Shown here: positions 1 through 12,469 of the stretch, in pieces
Layout of the letters: each line of letters starts with the position of its first letter
How positions within the stretch are numbered: position 1 is the first letter of the stretch
Assembly: GCA_031216915.1 (NCBI GenBank)
Contig: CM062294.1
Location: 165,495,455-165,559,454 of the forward strand
Reading direction: 5' to 3'
From: Pictodentalium vernedei
Lineage: Eukaryota > Mollusca > Scaphopoda > Dentaliida > Dentaliidae
DNA: 64,000 bases
Made by a program: the position numbers and the translations under genes
Notes under the pieces: model-generated
The model's input: only the letters and a program-made list of their open reading frames with translations
The model's database searches: none
What the model was told of the DNA's origin: nothing

Positions 1-344
1 ATAGTAATTTATATATTTTTTATACTTACCAATGACCCAGACGGGGATGGCCCTCCCAGGAGTTGGGAACTCTTGCCTCCCCGCTGAGTACATAGCGCTT
101 ACCAGGCACTGGTTATTAGAATGATAAATGGCGCCAATTTCGGAACGTCCTTGACACTGCGCATGCGCAGTAGGGGCGAAGTGTGGAGGGCCTTTCAGGA
201 CATGTTTTCTTTAGTTTTAGATGCAAATTTTGGGGATTGGGGGGCAAAATTTGTGTTTGGCCCTATATTTTAAGAGTTAGCACCAGCTATGTCTGGGTCA
301 TTGGTAAGTATAAAAAATATATAAATTACTATAAATTTTTTAAC
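1..344 (+). mobile_element. 3' end of a DIRS-like element (copy 0): part of internal complementary region and right terminal repeat
   Basis: The window opens inside the internal complementary region of an element whose body lies upstream. Positions 1-45 match the second half of the region seen at 27246-27299 in copy B. The right terminal repeat follows and ends at the TTTTTTAAC terminus at 344; the host sequence then starts TTTCCATG. The terminal repeat has variants (TTTAGTTTTAG, GGCCTTTCAGG) that match, in reverse complement, the left terminal repeat of copy F at 42724. This makes copies 0 and F close siblings. No coding sequence of this copy is inside the window. Confidence 0.9.
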
Positions 345-637
345 TTTCCATGAAAAATTTTACTTGAGTGTTGCTTGAAGGAATTTGTGTACTTTGCATA
401 CTCAATCTAATTTCAACATTTTTTCTTTCAATACCCCATAATGTTATCATGTTATGTAACTTATTCACACCATTTTCAGCTCTCAGGATTGGAAAAGTTG
501 TGTGAAAGTTACATGATCAAACATGATTGCCTTATGTGGATCTGGGGGTGTGGCCACCTCCGCAAACATGATTGCCATAGGTGGATCTGAGGTGTGAGCA
601 CCTTCCCTACTTTTTGTAGCGCAATTTCTTTTTACAG

Positions 638-662
638 TCACCAAGATCTCTGGAGAGAGCAG
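638..662 (+). CDS. Possible 25-bp microexon of the host NACHT-TPR gene
   Basis: A pyrimidine-rich tract ending TTTTTACAG precedes the segment and GTAAGT follows it at 663. If it ends with two bases of a split codon, its phase matches the next exon at 1797, which starts with one base completing a codon. The joined frame has no stop and reads T-K-I-S-G-E-S into the next exon, plausible for the helix before the linker in NACHT-TPR proteins. An alternative acceptor at 616-619 would make a 43-bp exon in the same phase. So small an exon is unusual and there is no protein-level proof, so this stays a candidate. Confidence 0.3.
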
Positions 663-997
663 GTAAGTGGTTACATTCTGGAAATATATCCATATTACTT
701 CACTGGTGAAGTACTGAAGGCTCATCTTTGGAATCAAGTGAAATGTACTTGTATCATACATAACATACATGTTTGAATTATGTTCTGCAGAACAAAACAA
801 ACTGGATGTTTACAAATCAAATATTATAAATAGACACTGTATTTTAATCATGATTTGTTATGAACACATACAAATAGATAAATTTTGAAAACATTGCATG
901 CTGATAAAAATGTTTAGCAAGTGGGTTTAATTTCACTGAGGAATTGCCCAAGGGTCAAAACCCTTTTTTTAAGTGCTAACAGGATGCTACAGTACAG

Positions 998-1200
998 GAT
1001 TGGTTGTAATCCATACGTGAGCAGTGATGTCCATGCATACATTTACCAGGTAATAAAATTTGTTATCAGCAAAATTTTAATTAAAGAAGCACTGGGTTGT
1101 ATCCGGGGCTTCATTAATTAAATTTTTGATGATTATTCCTTTTATTAGTGTTTGGAATTTAATACTATTGCATCCATGGAAATATTGCCCACCTGGTGTC
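998..1200 (+). repeat. Dispersed repeat, with an inverted copy at about 10018-10165
   Basis: The block around 1020-1090 (CATACATTTACCAGGTAATA) and the block around 1150-1195 (GGAAATATTGCCCAC) both recur in reverse complement, in the matching order, at 10018-10165. This shows an old interspersed repeat rather than an exon, although CCAG/GTAATA looks like a splice donor. Confidence 0.6.
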
Positions 1201-1411
1201 TGTACTGTACCTGCATAACAAATTTATTTAGACTAAGGTTAAAAAAAAGTGTTTTGATTCTCAGGTAATCCCTCATTGAATTTTGAACCCCCTCATTGGA
1301 CATTTTTATTGCCTTTCAGTGTCTTCCAATATTAGTCAAAACTGAGGGAGACCCGAAACTTTTTTACATATTTTGATTAATGCATATTTATTTTGTTACG
1401 TCTCCAATATG

Positions 1412-1477
1412 TTTGCCTTGTTACAATTTATGGGAGAGTGCCTATAGGCACTCTCCCATATATTGTAACAAGGCAAA
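1412..1477. repeat. Short palindromic element (TTGCCTTGTTACAATTTATG family), copy 1
   Basis: The arms TTGCCTTGTTACAATTTATG and its near-perfect complement flank a short centre, giving a ~66-bp hairpin. Two more copies are at 11891-11954 and 41969-42034, with diverged centres, which marks it as a mobile palindromic repeat (foldback MITE-like). Confidence 0.75.
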
Positions 1478-1796
1478 TCCCCATAGATTAAGTACTTTTA
1501 CTTCAAAGAACATCTGAAGAGCATTGAAAGAAGATGGAGTCTTTGAATTGCAGTACCTTCAGTTTGCTTTTAGTGGAATGTTTTATTTTTCAAATTAAAA
1601 ATGAATTTATTTGTATAAATATGCACTTTCTATATTTCAGTGTGTAAAAAGAGAACCAAAATCCTCTCTATATTTGCTCACTTTTTGCTAAATAAAAATA
1701 ATAAATAAAACCCTCCCTCAATGATTTGAAAAAAAAATTGCCTGAAAATCATTTAATTTATTTTGTGTGGCCTAATATTTGACTTTTTTTTTACAG

Positions 1797-1938
1797 TTGT
1801 AGTAGGTATGATGGTAAATTGAATAAACATTTAGACACAATATTATCAACGTCAGACACTGTTCAGCTCTACATATCATTGTTTCATATCATCAGAGAGG
1901 AATATGAATCTCAAGAAAATAGTGGCAACCTCAAATCT
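1797..1938 (+). CDS. Exon of NACHT-TPR (nephrocystin-3/TTC41-like) host gene
   Basis: A long T-rich tract ending TTACAG precedes the exon and GTAAGT follows at 1939. The exon is 142 bp: one base finishing a codon, then 47 complete codons without a stop, ending in phase 0. The peptide contains KLNKHLDTILS, then LYISLFHIIREEYE. In NACHT-TPR proteins (nephrocystin-3, TTC41, TEP1-type), a similar pattern follows the ATPase core just before the winged-helix-like 'SR.GL.E.EL' block. That block is the next exon (13315). Assignment rests on pattern recognition over the joined exons; the exact orthologue is not settled. Confidence 0.65.
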
Positions 1939-3075
1939 GTAAGTACTTATCAACCTTGATTAAAAGGTGCTCTAAAGTCTTTCTGTTACATAGTTTAGCA
2001 TTTACAGGGCTGGAAATTCTGTTTCAAAATATACATGATGTGCTGGACAACTGACTCTAAAAATCATATTTGTCCATAAAAAACCCAAAATTCATGAAGT
2101 CTTGCTATATATAATTTTCAATAAGCTAAAAAAGAAACACCGAAAATCGATGCTGATTTCTTATCACTTTACCTAACAAATCTGCCGCATCTGTCCGCGT
2201 AATTTACAAATCGAGCAGTTGAAAAAAGTTGTTTTTATAAACATTTCAGCAAATTTCAGTAAGGGCTCACATGATATGGTTTGGGGAAATTTTGTGAAAA
2301 ATTTGAAAAATAATAATTAAAATAAAAAAATTTGATATCATGTGCTTTGTGTAAAGGGTTAACACATCGAGATGTAATAATATGAACAAAATATTGATTT
2401 TCTTTATTTTCTGTAAGACAAGTCAATTAACTTCTTCAAAAAATATTTTTAATTTGGCTATTAAAAAAAATGTCTTTTTTCTCTGTACCTCTCTCATCAT
2501 TAGAATTCTGAAAAAAGTCCCATCATCATTAAAGTTGTTCCAAAAAAAATTTTGTCACATTTTTAACTTGTCAAAATCTACACTGACTAAAACCAATTCT
2601 TTTCAAACTTTGATGTGTAATAAATATTTATCTAACAATCATATAGATTTTGGCCCGAAAACCATGAGAAATGGTACGTATCACATAATGCGTTCCGATT
2701 GTGCATCATATAGATGGCTCATTCTGATTCCGTATCATATAGACGACTCACTTCCGGTAACGTGACAGACTATCATAACAGGCACATGAATACATTATAT
2801 GTGCATTTCAGTGATTGACTCAGCTGATCACTTACAAAACAAAACAAAATTCCTTAGAATTAATGACTGAACTATTCATGGCCAGTTACCACCCCCACCC
2901 CACAATAAATAGGAACTACACAATTTAATATATCATACTTGTAAATTCAAGCGTATCATCATAGGAAGTGACATTGAGAGTGAATAATTTTCAATGCAAC
3001 TTTGAAAATTTGCGGTGACCACGTTACTCATTGTTTATTAAACTGCACAGCAATATTGTTCCATAAAATATGGGT
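1939..3075 (+). other. Intron sequence between exon 1797-1938 and DIRS copy A
   Basis: AT-rich intron. It holds a MITE of the TTTACC...GGTAAAGGGTTAA family at 2162-2362. The rest (2363-3075) shows no gene, RNA or clear repeat that I can support. Confidence 0.6.
2162..2362. repeat. Palindromic MITE of the TTAACCCTTTACC family (diverged)
   Basis: Begins near CTTTACCTAACAAATC and ends GTAAAGGGTTAA. The inner arms contain TTTCAGCAAATTTC and the CTCACATGATATGGTTT block shared with the copies at 19709-19959 and 59842-60030. Diverged, but the ends and inner blocks place it in the same family. Confidence 0.6.
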
Positions 3076-4068
3076 ATTTTTATACTGTACCAATGACCCA
3101 GACATAGCTGGTGCTAACTCTTAAAATATAGGGCCAAACACAAATTTTGCCCCCCAATCCCCAAAATTTGCATCTAAAACCAAAGAAAACATGTCCTGAA
3201 GGACATTCCGAAATTGGCACCATTAATCATTCTTAGTTTGGCCCTTCATCAGTTAACATCTGACTGATCTTTGTGCTTGTAAATCTCAGTTTAAATGATG
3301 CCAGACACATAAATATTAGTGAAATGGTGATTCTAAGGAGGATATAGAAGGAGGAGAGGAAAAATGTGTGACAAAAAATTATCAGGGCTGTAACTTAAAA
3401 TTTTTTAATGAAATTATGTTAAGTTACCTATTTTCGAGGCAGCAGCCATTTTGTTGTCATTCTTGTTATCAAGTTACACTGATTTTTCAGTGTTTTCCTC
3501 TCTCCCTTTCTTTTAAGTCCCCTCTTGCTATTCTCCCATGCTTTTGGCATAATTTCTGTAATTTCTGTAATTATTATTACTAAAATTTCTTGGGAGTTTT
3601 AGCTGAATAACAGAATGAATTCTGTTCTTTTCCCCATGTTTACGTCTTCACCTATGGGTGGTTAGGCGTTGTGTTCTGCATCTACCATCTGATGTTCTGC
3701 AGTTTCTTCCCTGGAAGTCTCTGTTTTGCATCAGATAGTGTATTATTGGTAACTGATTTCGGGCCTGGGTGCCTGGAGTCTTATTTTAGTGTTTTTACAC
3801 TTCTTGTTTACATTTACAACAGCCCTCTGTGTGAGGGGGGATTTCTTGAATATAATATCTTGATGTTAATTTAATCATAACTAGATACATTAGGCTTGCG
3901 ATCCATTGGGGCTCAACGTTACTTTTCAGAAACTTGGGCTGTTTTGAAAAAATATTTTTTCAAAATATTTTGATTTCAGTTATTTTTTCTATGTTAATGG
4001 ATCATATTATTATGTATTTTGATTGTCAGGGGTTGGTGCGAGTACCAGGACTTTGTTTTCTTTTCACA

Positions 4069-6840
4069 TTGAAAGGATTTTGATCAATTGTAATAAGAGG
4101 AAGTCTTCCTCTGACTTTTATAATCATTCTATATGTAGTCAGTGTACTCGCACTAACTCCTGTTCTGTATGTGGTGATTTCGATGACAACATGGGAAGCG
4201 TATGTCACGGTATGTTAGTGGGGAATTGGACATTCCGGTCCTTTCCCCGCAGGGTCACTCTATTTTATCAATTTCTATTTCAGACGATCAAGATTAGGGT
4301 GATGTATCTGTGATGTCTTCCAACAGTGTGCCTCCGTCGTCACAATTAATGAAGGGCTAGCGGAAAAGTGCTCATATAAATATGCCAATTGCCTAAGAGG
4401 ACCCTAGTAGGTTCGACGGCCTTTGACGTCTGCTAGCTCGCCCGGTGTAGCGTCCATTCATCGAATGGTTCGGCAGCCGGGTTCGTCCGTTGTGGTCTAG
4501 AAGGAGTTTTGGGGTGATGCGACCACTATAAATCAACCAAATGCACACCCAGTGACGGCGGATTAGAGGGAGAACGGAGGAAGCCTTTTAGTCCGGTTCC
4601 TAGCTCGTCCAGGTCCATCCGGACGGCGAGCAAGAGAGGCCCCTCTCTTGTACAACAACATCTGGCCCCAGGTCACACCATCCGGTAGCCAGGGACACGA
4701 GGCCTGCAGACTCCGGACGTTCGCATAGAAAAGTGTGCGGGAGTCAACGTACACGGAGCTTCCGGCGGCAAAGCATCGTAAGACCGCTACTGCACAGGCC
4801 TCGGGGACGGACGTGCTATCCTAAATAGCACAGCTTATCTCAGCATCTCAGCAACAACTGAATCTGTCGCATAATGTATTATCCGACGATGCTGGGTCGG
4901 GACGCTCCGCGGAAGCGGGTACGGACGTCCGAAAAATTTCATCCGGTCCGACGGGATACCGAAAGGGATTCGGAGGATTTCGAGCTTTCCCTTTCGGAAC
5001 AACATATGCTGTTGTGTATGTCATCTGACTTGATCTTCTACAGGTTCTTTCGTCGGACCAGAATGCTGCGATGCCGGATAAGAAACTGATAGCGTCGGTG
5101 GACTTAGAAATTTTTGGTTTGGTTCAGGGACATCGTCCCTCAGTTCCGACATAGTCCAATAATGTCACACAAACTTTCAAATTATTGAACGACGCTATAT
5201 ATTTATTATTATATGCTTGCTATTACCAAGCATTTCTGGTTTCTTGTTCGCTAAAGTTATGGAGATTTCTTTCAAAAGTGTGCCTCTGTCGTCATAGTTA
5301 ATGAAGAGCTAGCAGCAATAAGTGCTCATGGAATATGTCTATCGCCTAAGAGGTCCCTTGTAGGATCGACGGAGTTACATTCGCTAGCTCACCCGGTGTA
5401 GCGTGCATTCACCGAATGGTTCGGCTGCCGGGTTTGTCCGTTGCGGTCTAGGAAGGAGATTTGGGTGATGCGAGCACTATAATAACTTTAGTACTCACCC
5501 AGTGACGGCGGATTGTGGACAGATCGGAGGAAGCCTGTTTGTCCGGTTCCTGGCTCGTCCAGGTCCGTCCGGGCTGTGAGCGAGAGAGGTCCCTCTCTCG
5601 TCCAACAACATGGGACCACATGTTGTGGTTCAGATATTTTACATTCGGAGCATATGTCCGCTGCTCGGGACGCTCCGTTATATTGACAGTCCGAGAGACT
5701 GTCGATAATGCTTCCTCATCCTCACAGCAGTGCACACGACCGCACATTGGCTACGTGACCTCGAGTATCCGACCAGTTTCGTCATTCAGTGATTCCACGG
5801 CGAACAGGTCACGCCATCCGGTAGCCAAAGGACACGAGGCCTATACACTCCGTTCGCTCGCATAATAGTAGTATGCATGGGGTAACGATCACGGAGCTTC
5901 CAGCGGTAATGCATCATAAGACCGCTTCTCCACAGGCCTCAGTGACGGACGTGCTTTCCAACTTAGCACAGTTTTTCGCAGCATCCCAGCAATCGACAGT
6001 TTCTCGGTCGGATCAGGAATTATCCGACGGCGCTGGGTCGGTGCGCTCCGCGGTTGCATTAGGTTCGGACGACCGAACGCTTTATAGGGTCCGACAGGAT
6101 GGCGAAAGGGATTCGGACGATTTCGAGTTTTCCCTTTCGGAACATCGGAAGCTGCCATACATTTCTTCCGGCATTATCTTCCAGTGGTTGTTCCTTCGGA
6201 CTATATTGCTGCGATGTTGGATAAGAGACTTATAGCGTCATTGGACACGGAATTTTGGATCGGTTCAGGGACATTGTCCCTGACTTACCGACACAGTCCA
6301 ATAATGTCATTAGAACATGTGTATTATTTATCGACGCTATATATATATATAAGCTTGCTACCAAGCATGGTAGTTTAGTTTCTTGTCCGCAATGCTCATT
6401 TCTGCCTTTTATCATTTATAGGAATAATTTATTTTGGCAGAACAGGGCATACCGAGAGTTCATATGCGTCTAGACGGCGTGGTTAAAGACTGTAAATTAT
6501 CTTTTTCGCTGTCTATGTCTTTTCCAACCACAATGTTGGAAACGACAATGATGTCTAATAGACTTAACTTAGACGCTTTATCATACGTAATCCACCTTAC
6601 TGAGGCGTTATCATTACGTCTCCAAGAGAAAGAATTCCGGGATATGATCCTCAATGTGATTTCTTTTGAGGGCAGTAGTTTGTTCACGTATAACTCCGCT
6701 CTTCAGTGGCTACCTGGAGTTGGTTAGACGTGACGCAGCCCTAGCTACATCCACGCGCGTGGATAGTTAGGTGAAGAACTCTCTCAGAGTCGCTTCGGTC
6801 TCGGAGAAGCTTCTCTTCGACGGCAACTTTTCAGCAATCC
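4069..6840 (+). pseudogene. Decayed, internally duplicated gag-like region of copy A
   Basis: Aligns by eye with the gag-like ORF of copy B (from 21507), but the start codon position reads TTG (4069-4071), not ATG. The segment equivalent to B 21766-22845 is present twice in tandem: the blocks GCTAGCTCGCCCGGTGTAGC and TTCGGCAGCCGGGTT occur near 4432-4485 and again, slightly diverged, near 5382-5435. Many stops and frameshifts break the frame. The C-terminal gag block (GTTAGACGTGACGCAGCCC) survives near 6722. It cannot make a full Gag protein. Confidence 0.85.
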
Positions 6841-8760
6841 ATGAATTGCTCGATTTACACGTTCTCTTGTCTATCTAGTGTAGCAAGAGATTCAGACTGG
6901 GGCAAACATTCGGTGGTTGACTCAGAGAGTGCCACGGCAGTTGCCGGATCCGAGTTTTATAATTATGATGGTTGATAGTCAAACAGGTTGGGATGCAATA
7001 TTGATCCCAACGGATTTGAGGTGCCAGGGTCTTTGGGTTCTGCAGTCTCTAGGCAAGCACTTATCTTCCACGGAATAATGTTTTTTAGGCTTTCTTTATG
7101 TCATTGGATGAACATTATTCAGAAACGCATGTCCAAATCCTGTCCGATAATACGACAGTAGTGGCGTATCTCCGGAACCAGGGAGGCACTCATTCGTTTC
7201 CGTTATTCAATTTAATGGAAAGAATCCTTCTGTTTGTTATAGTACACCAAGTTCTGCTTCGGTTCGTCATATTCCGGGTCGTCTGATTGTATTACCGGAC
7301 TCCCTTTCACTTATGGGTCGCTTGTTGCCGTCAGAATGGACTCTCAACAAACAAGTATTCAATCAGATTTGCTATCAATGGGAGCGCCCTATGATAATTT
7401 ATTTACGACACTACTTGCTAATCAATTGCAGACGTATGTGTTTACATGTCAGGATCTCTGAGCTTATGTTGTTAATGCTCTATTGATCTAATAGGACGGA
7501 ATGATAGGATATGCGTATCCTCCTGCGCTGTTGTTTCAGCAAGTATTGCTAAGATAAACAACCACAATACATTTCTGTTGATAGCATCTCTGTCTTCACA
7601 GAGACCGTGGGTAAATTTACTCTGAGGTCTACTGTGGGACTTAACGCGAAAACTTCCTCCATGAGAGGATCTTTTTTCGCTGGGAAAAATCGTGTCATCT
7701 TCATCACAACCCGCAAGGTCTCAACCTTCACGTATTCTGTTGTGTGGTCCTTATTGCATTGTAAGCATTGTACTGGACGAGCTTTGGACGTGATTTCTTA
7801 CTGTAGGAGAACCTCTTCTTCGCTATTCTATGCGGCTAAAGTGGAGGCTCTTCCGTCGTTGGTGTAGGGATCACTATGTTGATATTGTTGATCCCTCCAT
7901 ACTAGTCATTGCAACTTTCTAGTATACTTGTTTGACAAGATCTACTGCAGCCTGTTACTATTAGGGTTATAGGTTTATGTTATTTCATACCTATGCACTC
8001 TATGATAGTTTACAGTGGAGTCTTATGTCTCTTTATCTAAGTCAGTTAGTAACTTTTTGATAAAAAGACTTAGAATCATTAGATTAAATTTCTATACGGA
8101 ATTTAACTTTGGTTCTTATTTAGCTAAGTAATCATTTGAGCCTCGGGAATCAGTAGTTTTCAAATTCTGACCTTTTAGACAGTAATTCTGTTGGCTTCTC
8201 TTTTACTGAGGAGTCAGTGAGCTTCATGCACTATCGGTGGATGATTCTCACTTTCGTAGTTTTGGAATCACTACTTCCTTTACTATTTAGGTTGGATTTT
8301 TGCTTAAGAGTCAGGCTCCTAATAAATATCCGGAACCTATTGTTATTATGGTCCTTCCGTCTTCGTACGGGCATAGGCCTTTACTCTGTCCGGTTAGAGT
8401 TTACGTATTTTTAAACAGATATCTGTTTATTACTACGGGCGTAAGCTTCTTCTGTCTTTGATGCCTAATAGAAGGATGTTACGCTCCATTCTATTGCTAA
8501 TGGATTCAATTAACTATCGATACTGCTTATGGTATATCATTGACTCAGCAGTTGTGTTTGAGATTTCGGCTCATGAAATAAGAGTTCTTCTACATCTTGG
8601 GCTTACATTAATAGTGTCGCTATTATAGATTTTTGAAGGCTGCTCATTGCGCTCAACCATCCACATTCATGAATTTTTATCTCAGAAATGTCGAGTCCAT
8701 TTCTGGAGGCCTCTATTATTAGGTCTATTATCTACTGCTCAGAATGTCATTCACTTAACA
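6841..8760 (+). pseudogene. Decayed RNase H / Dam-like / tyrosine recombinase region of copy A
   Basis: Starts at a junction that skips the RT fingers and palm (the YLDD region of B) and resumes just before RNase H. The RNase H block with the phrase Q-I-L-S-D-N-T-T-V-V-A-Y is readable near 7130-7170. Remnants of the Dam-like domain (7330-7620) and of the recombinase (7780-8760) follow, with frequent stops. The retained end of the recombinase region matches B to its stop. No functional product is expected. Confidence 0.85.
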
Positions 8761-9200
8761 GTTGCTACTATAGCTAGGTAGGCTGTCTGTTTCTGCAGTG
8801 ACTCCGTTCTGCTGCCCTCTTCGCTCTGGGCTATTTGACCCAGGGCAAGAAAAAGGGGGGGGGGGAGGGTGTTCCCTTGGGTCACCTGTTTTACTATGAA
8901 AACAAGGGGATACCTCCTCCGGAGTTAATAATTCTGAGCTGTTATTGGGATGGTTTTTTAGTGAGAAGTTTATGTTCTAAAAATTCATTCAGGACTTAGT
9001 TTTTAAAGTATAGCTTTTGAATATAGCACGTGTCAACGGTCGTTATTATACAATCCTCAGACACTTTTAAGAAGTATAAAGAGTCTCTATTCTCCAGACT
9101 TACTTTATTTATTGGCTTACTTTAAAAATTATTAGTATAAGGATTATACTAGATATTAATAGAGTACATGGATGTAGGATGCTCAATTTTGGAAGGTGTT

Positions 9201-9235
9201 GTATCTTTCTGATTTATCATAAATATGAAAGATAC
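9201..9235 (+). other. Conserved 3' hairpin of copy A
   Basis: GTATCTTTC and GAAAGATAC form a stem around a short AT-rich loop. The same hairpin is in all other copies with a complete 3' region (B 27067-27102, C 34795-34829, F 49102-49136, D 53163-53198, E 59306-59341). Confidence 0.6.
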
Positions 9236-9828
9236 ATGTAAGGCCTAATACTTCTTTTTCCCTAGAGGGGATGACTTTATTTTATATATTGAGCGTATTC
9301 CAACTTGCTCTATGTCCTTGGCCCTCCAGCCTTTTTACTATTCAGCTATGTCGGGGTCATTGGTACAGTATAAAAATGTTAAAAAATTTATAGTAATTTA
9401 TATATTTTTTATACTTACCAATGACCCAGACGGGGATGGCCCTCCCAGGAGTTGGGAACTCATACCTCCCCGCTGAGTACGTAGCGCTTACCAGGCACTG
9501 GTTATAAGAATGATTAATGGCGCCAATTTCGGAACGTCCTTGACACTGCGCATGTGCAGTAGAGGTGAAGTGTGGAGGGCCATTCAGGACATGTTTTCTT
9601 TGGTTTTAGATGCAAATTTTGGGGATTGGGGGGCAAAATTTGTGTTTGGCCCTATATTTTAAGAGTTAGCACCAGCTATGTCTGGGTCATTGGTAAGTAT
9701 AAAAAATATATAAATTACTATAAATTTTTTAACATTTTAAACTTTTTATCACTAAATATTATGTCCCAAAACTTATTAATATTTTAAGATTTAATCTGTT
9801 TATGTGACAGAATTGTTAGATAAATGAA

Positions 9829-9954
9829 TTATCATGATAATGTGCATGTCCTGTGATTTGCATCAAATTGTAGGTGGTGTCCAGATTGAGATCCCATTCT
9901 GGACACCACCTCGAATCTGATACAAATCACAGGACATGCACACTATCACAATAA
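9829..9954. repeat. Perfect-arm palindromic element
   Basis: TGTGCATGTCCTGTGATTTG and GGTGGTGTCCAGA on the left are mirrored as complements at 9900-9945. The two arms of ~45 bp flank a very short centre, as in foldback/MITE elements. The single copy seen here lies about 100 bp from the end of DIRS copy A. Confidence 0.7.
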
Positions 9955-10017
9955 TCTGTATATATAATCTGTAAGTTACAGTCTACAGTATAACTATCAT
10001 GATCTTGTCACTTTTCA

Positions 10018-10165
10018 TGGGTGGGCAATATTTCCACGAATGCAATAATATAGATTTCAAACATGGTGCTGTATTTATTAAAATTTTGCTGAGGATTATT
10101 TTTATTACCTGGTAAATGCATGCGTGAACATCACTGACTACAAGTGGATTATGACCAGTCCACGG
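10018..10165 (-). repeat. Inverted partner of the dispersed repeat at 998-1200
   Basis: Reverse complement contains TGCATTTACCAGGTAATAAA and GGAAATATTGCCCAC in the same order as 998-1200. Confidence 0.6.
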
Positions 10166-10403
10166 CGATTATACTGTAAGTACCTGAACAGTTGTTTCTA
10201 GGCAAGTCTTGGCTGCCTCTATATATAGAAACAACTTCAAAATCATATGATGTAGATTGTCAACATGCAGCAAAAATGTATAAAATCTCCAGGCTAACCT
10301 TTAAGAGTTATTAACAAAAATGGAAAAATAAAGACTCCAACAATTCTGGAAGATGATAGGCAAAAAATTTTTTTTAATAGCCTAAATAATTAATATTTTT
10401 ATG

Positions 10404-11060
10404 CCCCCTGATTAAGTCAGGGGGCATATAGTGATTGAAGTGTGCATGTGTCTGTGTGTGTCCCCAAGACAATAACTCGAAAACTGTTAGGGCCGCAGTC
10501 ATCAAACTTAACACAGTTATAAAGGACCATGGGAGAATGTGTCACACACCATAGCCGGGTTCGTACCTTCAAGGTAAAGGTCACATTTCAAGGTCACACT
10601 AAAAATCGGTCAATATTTGTGTCTCAGCCAGAACTCAGAAATGATTCATAGTACAATTGTTAAACTTTTTACAAATGTTAAGGCAGAAGGTGTGTGGCGT
10701 ATAATAGTTTCCGCCGCATCTGCAGCGTGAATGTCACAAGTGACCTTCATATGTTCAGGGTCACAAATCGTGTCTCAAGCATAACTCCAAAACTATTAGG
10801 GCTACAGTCATCAAACTTCACACAATTATAAAGGACCATGGAAGGATGTGTCACACACCATAGCCGGGTTCGTACCTTCAAGGTCAAGGTCACATTTCAA
10901 GGTCACACTAAAAATCGGTCAATATTTGTGTCTCAGCCAGAACTCAGAAATGAATCATAGTACAATTGTTAAACTTTTTACAAGTGTTAAGGACAGTCAG
11001 AAGGTGTGTCGCGTATAATAGTTTCCGCCGCATCTGCAAGGTGAAGATCACAAGGGGGGG
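10404..11060 (+). repeat. Tandem ~310-bp dimer with TCAAGGTCA-type motifs
   Basis: Begins with a small inverted repeat (GCCCCCTGA...TCAGGGGGC). The block ATAAAGGACCATGG to GTATAATAGTTTCCGCCGCA is present twice, at about 10510-10720 and 10830-11035, with only scattered differences. Each unit has runs such as TTCAAGGTCAAGGTCACA. I associate this kind of repeat with bivalve genomes. Confidence 0.7.
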
Positions 11061-11890
11061 GGGGGGGGTGGGCATGTGTTACCTTAGTAACATTCTTCTT
11101 GTATTTTTACATATTTGCCTCAAAAAACATACTTCATTGAAACAAGCTCAGCAAGCTCATTTCAAGGAATGGTCATAAGTAATATTTTTTAGGCAAAAAA
11201 TAATTTTTGTTGTGGCAATTAAAAAATATCTTATTTCTCAGACCCTTCCATTATCTTAAAAATTCTGTAGAAAAAATTTGTTCTATACCTGTTTTATTTG
11301 TAACCAGTAAAAATTAGCACTGACAAAAGCCAGTTGTGTTTTAACTTTGATGTGTAATAAATATGCTAAAATAACTGTTGATTGACTAAAGAGTAAATAT
11401 TTCAAATTTCTGTGACATTTCAAACTGTTTTCAGGGGTTAAAGAAAGAGAAAAATGTTCCCCCCCTTCATTGAGAAACAGAACAAATTGAAAATGACATA
11501 GCAGGTGTTCTCCACTTGTTTCCTTCAGCATCAATCACCTTGCAAAACTATACTAAACCATGCACAGCACTTGGCCACTGGCAGACCTTAAAGAGGGAAT
11601 GTAAGTTCAGTGATAGGGGCTAAAGGAAACTCTCTGGGCAAGGGGGTGAACTTCCAACATGTCATTTGCAATATAGGCAACATCCTTTCCTGATTCTGCA
11701 GCTCCCAAGAAGTTTAAAAAGAGATGTTCTCACAGTTATCCTTGAAGTGCGGTATTTTGAACTGGTAGAGTGCTATAAGCCCATATTTGGGCTTTATTCT
11801 GAAGTGCAGGTACCACAGCTTGAAGACCCATATTCAGTTCATGGCTTTGTATTATCTTTGAAGAGATATTATTTAGTCTCTAAGGGTGGA

Positions 11891-11954
11891 TTTGCCTTGT
11901 TACAATTTATGGGAGAGTGCATATGGGCTCTCCTATAAATTGTAACAAGGCAAA
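11891..11954. repeat. Short palindromic element (TTGCCTTGTTACAATTTATG family), copy 2
   Basis: Same arms as 1412-1477, with a different centre (ATATGGGC). Confidence 0.75.
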
Positions 11955-12469
11955 GACATGTGTGCAAGATTTGATGGCCAAAAATAATTTAGCATTCTAC
12001 CAGTTAACTAAGTGAAGTGTCTTCTGTAATTAATCTGAAAACATTGCCCGAGAAACAACAATTTTTTAACTTTTATAATAAATTATTCAAGAATGGTTTG
12101 GCAAGTGTCGTCTACTGTTCATGTTGGGTAAAGAGTTAACACATCTCACTATTGTTATTAGTCTTTATAAAACTCTTCCCCATCTCAGTTCACAGGAGTC
12201 CAAGGCAGCCTTGGGTCAGATGGTGTCTTGCAGAGATGATTATCATCCTTTTAACCTCTTATATTGATGTTTGTACTGCAGTGTACCCTGTTTTGTTTTC
12301 AGCTATACCAGTGGTACTAACATTATTAAACACGAGATTATAATTCATCTCTGCACTGATACAGACAACCATAAAATTGTTAGTGCTCTGCCAACAGGTG
12401 AGAGCCCAGCCACTCAGTCAATGCATGTGTCCATGTATGCCTCTGTCCATCTGATTTTTTTTCCAGATT

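Larger units (their letters stand above)
345..1796 (+). other. Intronic DNA upstream of the first firm host exon
   Basis: AT-rich non-coding DNA. It holds a possible microexon (638-662), one arm of a dispersed inverted repeat (998-1200) and a short palindromic element (1412-1477). I see no other gene; open frames here are short and lack family features. Confidence 0.6.
3076..9733 (+). mobile_element. DIRS-like retrotransposon copy A (defective subfamily)
   Basis: Left terminus ATTTTTATACTGTACC starts at 3076; right terminus TTTTTTAAC ends at 9733. The internal complementary region is near 9350-9433. Host flanks are ATGGGT on the left and ATTTTAAAC on the right, with no target duplication outside the ends. 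The left terminal repeat lacks about 45 bp including the TGCGCATGCGCA block. The interior has a duplicated gag segment (about 4314-5269 and 5270-6210) and a deletion joining gag to a point after the RT catalytic core (about 6840). Frames are broken throughout. The structure is shared with copies C and F. Confidence 0.92.

Noticed and set aside
980-1060. Possible exon ending CCAG|GTAATA near 1050
   Set aside because: The same sequence exists in inverted form at 10071-10163 as part of a dispersed repeat, and the frame has no family signal.
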